Below, piece by piece: positions 1-9,958 of a stretch of DNA of 64,000 bases. The stretch is from Euptelea pleiosperma. Taxonomy: Eukaryota; Streptophyta; Magnoliopsida; Ranunculales; Eupteleaceae. Positions within the stretch are counted from its first letter, which is position 1. Each line of letters starts with the position of its first letter. The stretch lies in assembly GCA_035048495.1 (NCBI GenBank), contig CM068546.1:9598435-9662434 (forward strand). Reading direction: 5' to 3'. Made by a program: the position numbers and the translations under genes. Below the pieces are notes generated by a model. That model was not told the origin of the DNA, searched no databases, and was given only the letters and a program-made list of their open reading frames with translations.

Positions 1-1156
1 CACAACCCAAACCATTAATTTCTTTCACCAGTCTTAATCATAAATTGTAGTATGATTCAAGTGCTGTCAACATATAGGCAGATCCATAGTTACCATTTAA
101 CCTGTTTCCCTACAGAAATTTCTTTGTTTATTGCTTCCTGTCTCTTGCATCATGATAATTACAGTTATAATGTAAACAAAATGAGGCGTTTACTTCTGTT
201 TCTCACATTGTTCCGCACATTCGTTTCTCTACCTGCCAACTATTGATTAGAACTCTTACCCTAGGAGAAATTCAACACTGAGATAATAAAAGATTACAGT
301 TTCTCCCTACATAACACAAATGAAATACCCTTGGTGTTGTCACCTATATTTACAACAGTTATATTTACCAAGAACATGGACGAAAAAAGGCAATACAAAA
401 CAAGTCTGCCAATCAAATAGTGTGGCAAAGCAAATTATGCTTAGTTTGACATCTAGCAAGATCCCAGGGCAATGAGCATTCAAGAAGCCCTTGTACACAG
501 ATATAAGCCCACTGTTTAAGTATGTTAAGTACTACACATGGTAGCTCTCTACAAAGAAAACTTAGAACACAACTATGGAGCTAGTAGTATTTAAGAAACC
601 ATAAGGGGTAAAAGGTATAGTTCATGATATCCAAAAGCAGCTCTCTTTAAATAGCAATTATGGTCACATGACTCCTCAGAATCTTCAGCAATGCCCACTC
701 CTTTTTTCCTCTCCCACCCTGGGAGGGAGATGTAAAGGGGATTCTTTCACTTGCCATCTCTGACTAAACCTTAGTCTTAAACCATTGGTGATGCTACCTA
801 ATGCTGGAAACTATGTGATATTGACACAACACTTTAAGGTTTTTTTTTGCCATGTCAAGACATGTATTGATACGGATACATGTGTCGACACGGACACATC
901 CTGACATGTATAGTAGTGTCACTCTTTATTCTAATAATTTTATTAAAAATTTATTTCTAAAAGAGGATTGGTCTATTCCATCCTCCAGATTTTTTTTGAT
1001 AAGTGTAGATATTATTAAAGGCAAAGCCAAGGCAAACAAGTGGCTCAGCTTGTGAGGTCGAGGTAACCTACACAAGGCTAAACAACAAACAGAAAGGAAG
1101 CCGATGGGCCTCTAACTAACAACCATCCCTAAATCTTTTACCTTTTATATTTCTTT
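1..1156. other. AT-rich intergenic sequence, nothing recognised
   Basis: No coding region, RNA gene or clear repeat is seen. Short reading frames here are random. At about 852-905 there is a small cluster of degenerate ACATG/GACACGG repeats, and a similar one lies near 2740-2790. The stretch could be the flank or intron of a gene lying to the left of the window, but nothing proves it. Confidence 0.5.
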
Positions 1157-2689
1157 GAATGCTAGCTAACAATGTGTGTAGACCAGTGCCACCCCACTAA
1201 AAGAGAATAAAGAATACCTACTACCGGCTCCTTTACTAACTTCATTCTTTTTTCTCTCTATTTAAATATATTTCTGAACTTTTCGTCTTCCACCTCTCTT
1301 TCCCTCAACTTTAATGCTATTCTCCTTCACTCTCCATTTGTTGTATCTGACCAGTAGTAGCAACAATTAAAAAAAGAGGCTTAGAGAAAAATAACAAAAT
1401 AAAATGAGAAACCCCGAACCTAAGAAAACACCCCACAAGAGGTTAGAGAACAGAATGATGGTTGATTCAGCTACGAAATTGGTAGGTGATGCCTAAACGT
1501 TACCCTTCTCTTTCGCTGGTGAAGAATTGTTAGGATTGATTCATCAACAACAACGCCAGAAAATAAAGAAAGACAAAGAAGAAAGAAAGGAGATATAGAT
1601 CCACTTATCACAAAAAAAAAAAAAAAGGGAAAGATAGAAGCCCAGAAGTATATAGTTATTTTTTCTAACTCTCCCCTCTCCCTCTTTGTATCTCTGTTTC
1701 TTTTGTTTCATCTTTGTTTTTTCCATTTTTATGTTTCAATCTACTTCAGCCTTTTGTATTTGATGAGAAGAGGGTTTAGAGAAAGTAAACAAAAAAAATT
1801 AGAACCAGAGGTTTTTTTTCTCCAAAATCTGAGATTATCTTTTATGTACTCACTACCCGAGGAAAAAATTCTCCAATTCCGTAATGGGTCACTACCTTTC
1901 TTTTGTTAGAATTCTCCATGTCGATTTTCTTTTGTTCCTTATCTCAATATAACTCATAATATTTGATAGGGAGAGGGAAAAAAGGAAAAGTTAAAAGATA
2001 AAAAGAATACAAAGAGAAATTGCAAAACAACATCATCATCTCTTCTCCAAAAAGGTCTAAACAAAAATCAGAATGAAAACGAGTATTGTATAAAGGATTT
2101 CCCAGATCTTTCAATCTCATTCTACGTCAAGTAATCTCCCTGTGCTGAATCAAATACATGAACATGACCCTTAAAAAACAGAAGGTAAAAGAGGAAAGAA
2201 TCGCTATAAAAAAAAAGTGGGAAATTCTCAAAGCCCAAATTCAAATCACTACGATCAAAACCATAAAAACTGCAACCAGTTAGCAAGTGTTCAAATGAGG
2301 AGGTATTATTACCCAATCATGAAATAGTTAGATTTAAATTTCATAGCCATGCTCATTAAGATTCTCTGAAATTGAGAAAGAATTACGAAACCAATGAAGA
2401 GAAAAAAAACCACTAGAAATATGTTGGAATTAACCTTGACACAGTTTTTCGGGTGACCATTGTGAGAAGAAAAAAATCCCATTTTCATCACTTGGTTTTA
2501 AAGAAAAAGAGAGAGAAGCATGTAAGGAAGACAGAGAGAGGAAGGGGATTTTGAGATAAATGTAAAATAAAAAAGAGAAATAAAGTATTATTTGGGAACT
2601 GAGCGTGCCAATTAACAGGTGGAGTTGTTTTGTTGTTTAGTAGGGTGGCATACGTGCAACACACTTTAGGCGTTGCTTGTTAGCATTCC
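1157..2689. repeat. possible TIR DNA element, about 1.5 kb
   Basis: The left end (1157-1200) reads GAATGCTAGCTAAC and then GCCACCCCACTAAA. The right end (2636-2689), read on the minus strand, gives GGAATGCTAACAAG and then GCCACCCTACTAAA, so the two ends form an imperfect inverted repeat of about 45-55 bp. The interior is pyrimidine/purine rich and repeats a GAG-TTAGAGAAA-type segment near 1376 and 1770. No transposase frame exists. No target duplication was found, so ends and class are uncertain. Confidence 0.35.
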
Positions 2690-2965
2690 TCAATCAAAAT
2701 ATTATATTATAATACATGTGGAAGGATGTGTGAACGTATCGGGCTTCGCAGAGGTGCCGTGTCAAACACAGGCACGCATGTCCATGTCATTGTTAGGTTG
2801 GAAATCACACCCAATCACATCTAGGTTTCTTTTGGTTTAAGTCCAATCTAAGACTTTGATCAAGCAACTTATCAAAGAAAGAGACTTTAATCAAACCCTT
2901 CAAGAGCAGGAGCGTCACAGGTTCAATAAATAGGGGAGTTGTGTTACAATGTACAAACACACAAA
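2690..2965. other. intergenic, nothing recognised
   Basis: AT-rich sequence with a degenerate ACATG/GACACGG stretch near 2715-2790. No gene or clear element is visible. Confidence 0.4.
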
Positions 2966-3125
2966 ATAGTTGTCATCATCATCATAAGCCTTATCCCAAT
3001 GATATGGGGTTGGCTACTCCACTAATGGATCAGGATTCATTATAAGATATAGCAAAGTTTTACACCGGCTGCCAACTTGACGTAACCCTCCTCCTTCATC
3101 CAGGCTTGGGACCGGCAATGCAGTG
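2966..3125 (-). mobile_element. RTE-like LINE 3' end fragment
   Basis: Read on the minus strand, the segment ends with a phrase about a GGGATAAGGCTTATGATGATGATG tail type (short ATG triplet run at 2972-2985). It is preceded by AGTAGCCAACCCCATATCAT, a pattern I recall from 3' ends of plant RTE-clade LINEs, which end in triplet repeats instead of poly(A). No coding capacity remains here. The class rests on memory of the family and on the similar tail at 8100-8122. Confidence 0.45.
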
Positions 3126-3130
3126 TAAAA

Positions 3131-4065
3131 ACACAACGTTGGCGGAGTTTTATAAACACACATGTAGTAATACTACTAAAAATAACAGCAAAGTGATGAT
3201 GATGATAAATAAATAAATCTAGATAAGTCATTTCAATATAGACAGGATAACATATTGAAAAAAAAATCTTATTTCCTCATGATGTAATCAAAATCAAAGA
3301 ACTGATTCTATATGATTAAGTTCTGAAGTAGAAAATGACAGATCAAGGTTGATCGACAAGTTCATTCCCCTCCAGACTCCAAACAAGGTTGGCACATGCA
3401 CAAGCTCACAAATCCAATTGTTTCACAAAGAGAGGATTCACCGGTTGGAAACTTGGACAAACCCAAATTTGCTAAATTAATATTTATACTTTTAAGAAAT
3501 ATAAAGGTGTCAATCTTGCAATTTCTAATATGCGCTAAACAAACATTAAGATAAAAGTAAGGACTATATTGCTCTTTCACCCTTTTTTTCTCTTGGCCTA
3601 AGTTTACCCTGGCAAAAGTGTTCATCCTTATTAATTTATATTACAGAAGAAAAAATGGGTAAGTCATAATGATTCAACAACAATTCTTATTAGCAAAGAA
3701 AATGCATTGGAACAAAATAAATATTCAATGCACTAATAAGGATGTCTTTCAAGAGATTTGAGTATTAGTATTACAAACATGGGTGTCCTACTTTACTTAA
3801 TCAAGATTGACTTTTGGTTCATACATAATGAGCAAGGTATTAAATTTCGCGAAATATCTCCCTTTCCCAAGAAACTGAAGTGGAAATCAACTAATATGTC
3901 AATTCTGCAAAATCTCTCATAAAATCACTATTCATTTCAACGTAATTTCAATGAATAATATTTTTTGTTCAACAGTTTGAAATTGCAAGAGATATTTTGG
4001 CATTATTTCATCGAAAATTTCAAACTAAAAAAGGAAAAACCAGATACATGCATTTTTTGAGGTAC
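3131..4065. other. intergenic; weak MITE-like pair near 3836-4030
   Basis: AT-rich sequence without genes. Near 3838 the phrase AAGGTATTAAATTTCG, and near 4010 CGAAAATTTCAAAC, form a short inverted pair like the ends of the MITE at 11282-11609. No target duplication was found, so this remains a suspicion. Confidence 0.3.
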
Positions 4066-4230
4066 TCAAATCATTGGCGAGAAATGACCAATTATTTTGG
4101 TGTGTAGGTCCACAAAGGGGTGGGCTAAACATTCATGGGGTCAACGGACCAGAAAGGAGTGTGCCACGTAGCATTTTTAGGGGTGGGCAGATGTCCATGG
4201 GTGGGCATCAACAGTATTTTCAGTACTACT
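4066..4230. repeat. fragment of foldback MITE family B
   Basis: The fragment holds TTTTGGTGTGTAGGTCCAC, AACATTCATGGGGTCAACGG and GTGCCACGTAGCA. These phrases recur at 19470-19870, 24068-24421 and 32785-33072. Only one arm is present, so this is a truncated copy. Confidence 0.55.
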
Positions 4231-4264
4231 ATATGTACACCATCTATATGTTTCTATTTTTCTT

Positions 4265-5071
4265 GACCTCGTTTATACCTTTCTGATCATCGAAATCTTA
4301 CCTAGAGTAAATGTCTTTCTAGTTGATACAATTAACCTTAAAAGAAGGTCCAAATGTCCAGCCCTATGATTTTTCCTATATAGCAACAATTCATTAATTA
4401 ACCAATATAGCAACTATATAAATGAGCTAGCTAATTAAAAATTTATATATATGAGCTAGGCTTGTATGGGGACGGGTTTCATACACTGTTTGGTGCGACC
4501 CCCCTTAAAATGTCGTGTGGCAGTGGCACACACCTTCATGTGTAATTTCAGTCGTTTTTTTACTATTAGGCTCGTAGAGCATCTCCAACCTACCCTACCC
4601 TACCCTAAACACTTAAAGTAGGGTAGAAAATACTCTCCCTTACTTAAAACTTGGAAAGCTCTCCAATGACCTAGTTTATACCTTTCTGATCATCAAAATC
4701 TTACCTAGTCTAAATGTCTTTCTAGTTGATACAATTAACCTTAAAAGAAGGTCCAAATGTCCAGCCCTATGATTTTTCCTATATAGCAACAATTCATTAA
4801 TTAACCAATATAGCAACTATATAAATGAGCTAGCTAATTAAAATTTTATATATATGAGCTAGGCTTGTATGGGGACGGGTTTCATACACTGTTTGGTGTG
4901 ACCCCCCTTAAAATGTCGTGTGGCAGTGGCACACACCTTCATGTGTAATTTCAGTCGTTTTTTTACTATTAGGCTCGTAGAGCATCTCCAACCTACCCTA
5001 CCCTACCCTAAACACTTAAAGTAGGGTAGAAAATACTCTCCCTTACTTAAAACTTGGAAAGCTCTCCAATG
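4265..5071. repeat. tandem duplication, two copies of a 403-bp unit
   Basis: The sequence from about 4265 to 4667 is repeated almost base for base from 4668 to 5071 (GTTTATACCTTTCTGATCAT at 4271 and again at 4674). Only a few substitutions separate the copies, so the event is recent. The unit ends with the first 90 bp of a MITE; only the second copy continues into the complete MITE at 4980-5313. Confidence 0.93.
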
Positions 5072-5313
5072 GTCCACCCTAAACTCTACCCTTCCCTAAA
5101 TATAAGAACCAATTGAAAGAGGGAAAATGTCAAAAATTATAGGTGACATTAAGTGAAAAGATGGTAAGGACATTCAGTGGAATTAATAAAAAAGATGGAA
5201 GAGAAAGGGAAACAAGTTTTTAAAATCTCACCCTAAATCCTACCCTAACTTTAGGGTAGGATTTGAGGTTTCCCTAAAATAAGGTGAACTTTAGGGTAGG
5301 GTTGGAGATGCTC
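4980..5313. mobile_element. MITE with GAGCATCTCCAAC termini
   Basis: The left end reads GAGCATCTCCAACC and the right end GGTTGGAGATGCTC, an inverted terminal repeat of 14 bases. Subterminal CTACCCTA/TAGGGTAGG repeats continue the inversion. The flanks are TA on both sides (GTA left, TTA right), as expected for a 2-3 bp target duplication of the mariner or PIF/Harbinger kind. It is 334 bp long and has no coding capacity. Such ends are common in plant genomes; the superfamily is my inference. Confidence 0.85.
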
Positions 5314-5805
5314 TTAGATACCTACTTCAGCATATAACAAAACGATATAAACATTCATTTTTCACATTATATGCCCAACATTCATTTTTTCACACTATAT
5401 GTTTGTTTATTATAGTTTCATGGTTTATAAGCATGTTTCATTTTTGCTTTATCTTTTCCTAAAGTTTCAACAAAATTTATCCCAATATTTCCATCATTTC
5501 CCTAAAACATGCATTTTTCCACACTGCATTGAAAATTTCCCTTCCTTGGGAAGTCGAAATATACCTTGACATTGAAATTTAATACCTTGATAATGAGTAC
5601 TTAATTTTCCATCAAAGCTAAAATTGTTGGCAATGCAAAAAAAAAAATGAACATTTATGCAATCCACTTTTGCACCAACAGTTAGGGCTGCAACTTGGGA
5701 GGGTTGGGTCTGGTTGGGATTCAACCTGAGCTCAACCCGACCTTTAGACCATTCAACCCAAGGTCGAGCCTGACATGCCCAACCAGAACCCAACTCGAAC
5801 AAATC
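5314..5805. other. intergenic, nothing firm
   Basis: AT-rich, with a short CAACCC/GGGTTGG-rich stretch at 5690-5800 that resembles the text at 17080-17170 and 17690-17740. It is probably a small repeat end, with no gene. Confidence 0.4.
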
Positions 5806-6225
5806 TCATGTATTCGCAATCCCTGTCCACATGCTAACCCCATACGAGGATGTCACAGGGTTGCTTTCCCAACCATAATCCAAAACCCCATACTTGCTGC
5901 CTATAACTATCTTCCACACATTGTCTTCCTCTTCCCCTAATCTCCATAACCATTTAGCTAGGAGGGCTACATTCATGTCTCGGAAATGTTTGATGCCCAG
6001 AGCCCCTACCTCTTTGGGCAGCCAAATCGTATCCCATTTGACCAATGGAACTTGTGAGTATCCTCTTTCCTAACCCACAGAAAGTCCCATAAATTTTTCC
6101 AACTTCTGAACCACCGTTGCCGGAAAAGAGAATAAAGACATGAAATGAATGGGAAGGTTGGAAAGAGTGCTCTTGAGAAGAGTGACCCTGCCTCCTTTGG
6201 AAAAAAATCGTTACCGGGTCCCACA
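5806..6225 (-). mobile_element. L1-type LINE ORF2 fragment, minus strand
   Basis: Minus-strand frames give the region just after the reverse transcriptase of plant L1-type elements: a WKNLWDFLWVRKED-like stretch, then VKWDTIWLPKEVGALGIKHF, then NVALLAKWLWRLGEEEDNVW. At least one frameshift separates the pieces, so it is dead. It abuts, head to head, a different copy on the plus strand that covers the same protein region. Confidence 0.8.
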
Positions 6226-6229
6226 CCGA

Positions 6230-7545
6230 TATATCGTTGTACTTGGCACCCAACGGTCAGAAAGACTCATGCGGGATTTGCTTTGGATTGGGAAAGAGGA
6301 CGCCCACAAGTTCCACCTGGTTAAGTGGGACTCGATCTGCAAGTCTAAAGAGGCGGGATGTCTTGGTATTAGACATTTTCGAAACATGAATGCAGCTCTC
6401 CTTGCCAAATGGTTATGGAGGTTTGGCAAAGAGGAAGATTGTGTGTAGAGGAATGTGGTAGGTAGCAAGTATGGAGTTATGGAGTACAGTTGGGACTAGG
6501 GATAGTTATTCGGTTCAATCCTCTTATGGTGTCAGTATGTGGGGAGGGATTGAGAAAAACCGTTAAATCTTCGATTCGGGCATTCTGATTAAAGTTGGGA
6601 AGGGAGACAAGATTCAATTTTGGGAAGACAAGTAGTGTAGGGGTGCTCCTCTGAAAGACGATTTTCCTAATTTGTACTCGCTATCAGAACTTCCAAGCGG
6701 CACCCATTCAAGATTGCATGGTTAGTAGTGAAGACATATGCTCCTGAAACTTTGGTTTCAGAAGAAATATCAATGATTGGGAGATGGACAGTCTTGTTGC
6801 TCTTTTGTACCGGGTAGGCGCTAACGCTCATTTGACGGAGGAACCAGATAAAAGTGTTTGGAAGTGGGATCCTAAGGATCTTTTTCGGTCAGATCGTTGT
6901 ATAGGGAGTGTCGGGGAGAGGCGGGAGGATTTTCCTGCCCATATAATTTGGAAGCCTCTCATTCCATCTAGAGTGAAGTTTTTCGCGTGGACTGCGATCA
7001 AGAACAAGATTCTTATTCTTGATCATTTGATTAGTAGAGGTATGTAGATGCCGAACAAATGTGTGATGTGTAAGTTGGAAGCTGAGCCAGTTGATCACTT
7101 GTTCCTTCATTGTAGATTCACATCCGATAACTGGCAAATCTTCCTTAGTCTTTTTGGTATACCTTACGTTTGCCCAGAGCAAGTGAGCGGCTTGTTTCAA
7201 GGGGTGGCACTTAATTCTTTCTTCGGGAAAAGTCGTCTCCTTCGACAATTTCTTCTTTTGCGATTTTGTGGATGATTTGAAAAGAAAAAAATCGTAGGAC
7301 TTTCGAAGGCATAGAGGAAGGGATCCCCAAGATGGTCTTGCACGTGAAAGCTCATATTTTCCTTTGGTCCTTTGTTTCCCCTCTTTTTAGATGGTGTTTT
7401 TTTGAAACCTTTATATATAGATGGGACGAATTACTTGGGGAACTTCCTCCTTACATTCCTCCTTTGTAAGGAGGCAGTTCAGCCTTTTTTGTTCTCTTTG
7501 AGAACTTTCCCTTCTTAATGAAATATACACATTTATCAAAAAAAT
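6230..7545 (+). mobile_element. L1-type LINE 3' half, plus strand, degraded
   Basis: Plus-strand frames encode, with stops and shifts, the linker after the reverse transcriptase (RDLLWIGKEDAHKFHLVKWD, NAALLAKWLWRFGKEED at 6270-6450). The zinc-knuckle-like end zf-RVT follows at 6784-7275 (IPSRVKFFAWTAIKNKILIL, then CVMCKLEAEPVDHLFLHC). The 3' untranslated tail runs to a poly(A)-like stretch near 7540. The upstream reverse transcriptase is missing, so it is 5' truncated or was cut by the rearrangement that put it against the minus-strand copy. Confidence 0.85.
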
Positions 7546-7639
7546 TCTACACATAAGGAGAGATTGAAAGGATTTTGCCTATATCATGTTTTATTTTTAA
7601 TTTTTTCGATTAGTATAATGTTTCCCATATAATTATAGT

Positions 7640-8123
7640 TGCACACAAAAGTGGAGAAGTGTTATGTGACCACGCAACTGATCAAACAGGATATTTTCAA
7701 GAAAACAATAAGACCAGCTATGCTTTATGGAGCAGAACGTTGGGCAATCAAGAAATAACATGATCATGGAATGAGTGTAGTAGAGATGAGAATTTAGAGA
7801 TGAATGAGTGAAAATACAAGGAGAAATAAAATCACAAATAAACGCTTCCGAGGGCATCTAAAAATAGCCCCGATAGAGGATAAAATACAAGAAAACTCAA
7901 TAGAAATGTTTTGAGCATATACAACAACCAATGACAAAAACAATGAGAAGGAGTGCTTTGGGGATTGTTGAAGGCCTTGAAAGAGCGAGAGAAAGGCAAG
8001 AGTTAGTAACGATAATACGAATCACATACCTTGACAGAAGATAGAAAGAATTTCATGGCAAAATAGGATTCATGTTGCAGACTCTAAATAGTTGGAATAA
8101 GGCATCGATGATGATGATGAGTC
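7640..8123 (+). mobile_element. RTE-clade LINE 3' fragment
   Basis: One plus frame reads KKTIRPAMLYGAERWAIKK and then, past stops, VVEMRI, SENTRRNKITNKRFRGHLKI and APIEDKIQENS. That is the C-terminal signature of RTE-clade LINE polymerases in plants (AMLYGAE-W, then the MRM-RWM-TRRDKIRN region). The fragment ends with a GATGATGATGATG triplet tail at 8108-8121, typical of RTE elements. Several stops make it a relic. Confidence 0.8.
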
Positions 8124-8788
8124 CCTAGGGGTTTTGTTTAGCCATAATCCTTGAGGCCATTTCTTTAGAAATCTTTTGAGGTCCTATTCGAGGCTCTTAT
8201 GTTACTTTTTTTTTTTTATCTTCGACATTAGATTGTATTCTTCTTGTGATTTGATTTCATCCTCTTTATTGCACCTTTTCAGAGGATTAAACGTCAGTGC
8301 TTAACCACACGTTCATTGTGAAGGAAGAAATTGAACCCTTAAGAGTTTTGTAGTTTGATTCCATTCCAATTATTATCTTGCTTAATTAGATAAAAGATTT
8401 TGATTATTAGTGCCAATTTGAGTGTTCCAAAGTAAAAGAAATCATTCAACTTTGATTGCTAGGTGTCGAACATCAAGATCAATGGTGATGGGACATTCTA
8501 GTCGATCCACTTAGGATTTTCATGGTCCAATTGGATTTGAAAACATTGGTCAATCTAAACCTTATGTCCATATTTGTAACTATTGTTTTGCACAAGTACC
8601 TATATAATTTTATGCTTGTAGAGGTGCTAATATCACAATAACTGCATATGCCCAACATCTCTAGGTAAAGCATTAAAATACACAAGGGATGGGCTCTTCC
8701 ACATATTGACGAAGTAATAAGAACGTGATAGCACAACTGAGGCAGGGGCAACGTGTGTGAAAAAAATGCCACAGCCCATAGCCTGTAA
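8124..8788. other. intergenic, nothing recognised
   Basis: AT-rich, without coding signature or clear repeat ends. Short frames look random. Confidence 0.4.
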
Positions 8789-8789
8789 A

Positions 8790-9047
8790 CCATGGTTCAA
8801 AGTACAGCCTACACGGTATCGTTTCAGTATCGTTCATGGGCGATACCAAAACATATCAGAAGTATCGTTCGGTTTCGGACGAGACTTCATGAAACCAAAA
8901 TGAAATCTTAGTGCAAATTTACACATAAGATGAAGTGTCGTTCGGTTTTAGACGAAAACAACCAAAATGTATGTGGTTTCGTCCTATAGCGAAACCAAAA
9001 CAAAACGGACGAAACGTTTCAGTTTCGGCCTAAACTTTAAACCATGG
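8790..9047. mobile_element. palindrome-ended MITE rich in GTTTCG
   Basis: The left end is CCATGGTTCAAAGT; the right end, inverted, is CCATGGTTTAAAGT. The interior repeats CGGTTTCG/CGTTTCGG and GTATCG words. It resembles plant Mutator-like MITEs with internal satellite structure, such as those at 13140-13564 and 62748-63177. No exact target duplication was found because the end itself is palindromic. Confidence 0.6.
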
Positions 9048-9958
9048 TTTGTTTAGTTCTTTGCCAATAGATTCATAGAAAATGTTAGTTCTTTAAAATG
9101 AATGTGCCCATTGACCTCTTAAAAATGTCATGCTAAGTGATGTTTCAAAGTCGTCAATGTACATATGTGGTTTAAGATACCATAAAAACCAAATTAAGGA
9201 ATGAATATTATTATCGTAGAATAAAATAACACCCATTTAGGCATTTACTAAAACGGCATCGTAGGGAAGACGTAATTAAATACATGCAAAAAAAATGACT
9301 TCAACTCCATATTAGAAGAAAAATACAAAGAACAAGTGTAGACTTTTCAAGGAGAGTATGTGGTTCATCAACATTACCACATAACGAGCACCATAACACC
9401 TGCATAAGCAGCTTAAGATCACCCCCTGTTTTTTTTTATGCATATTTTACAAAATTAAGAGGACGCCCTGTTTTTCAACATCCACAAAAACATTGGAATC
9501 TTGGAACACATTTATGCTAGCAGAGAGACAAAATCGATCGGCACTGCTTCCAACAACTAGAGCAAAGATTTTATATGAGCATGGTCAAATGATTCAGTCA
9601 TCTGCCTAATTATCAATTATAGCACCCAAATTGAAACCCAGACAAAAGAGACTTCCAGTCTATGCAGAAATGCTACTTCAGTTCTGCAGTTCATAAAGTT
9701 CTTTTTTTTTTCAAGATCGTGGCCATGGCAAAAACATTGATCTTATTGATTCAAGCACTCGGCAAAACTGACAGTTTCAACATGGCCCCATACACATACA
9801 ATGACAGATGGCCTGGTATCACATTTCAAATATGATGCATGACAACATTATTTCAGATATCAAATAGCTTGTCAGGTGTGAAAACTTACATCTAATTTGT
9901 GGCACAACCCAAGAGAAGTCTTTACATATCTACTCACTTGATTTTGAAAACACCATGC
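9048..9958. other. 3' flank of the HSFA4-type gene
   Basis: AT-rich sequence downstream of the minus-strand HSF gene. The part next to the stop codon (roughly 9650-9958) probably holds the 3' untranslated region. No other feature is visible. Confidence 0.4.

Noticed and set aside
6784..7275. Two consecutive plus-strand frames that could be a small zinc-finger gene
   Set aside because: The text is the zinc-knuckle end of L1-type LINE polymerase, continuous with LINE sequence upstream and a 3' tail downstream.
8790..9047. Possible 9-bp target duplication for the CCATGG-ended MITE
   Set aside because: The repeated AAACCATGGTT is itself palindromic and the outer nine bases do not match, so no duplication can be claimed.
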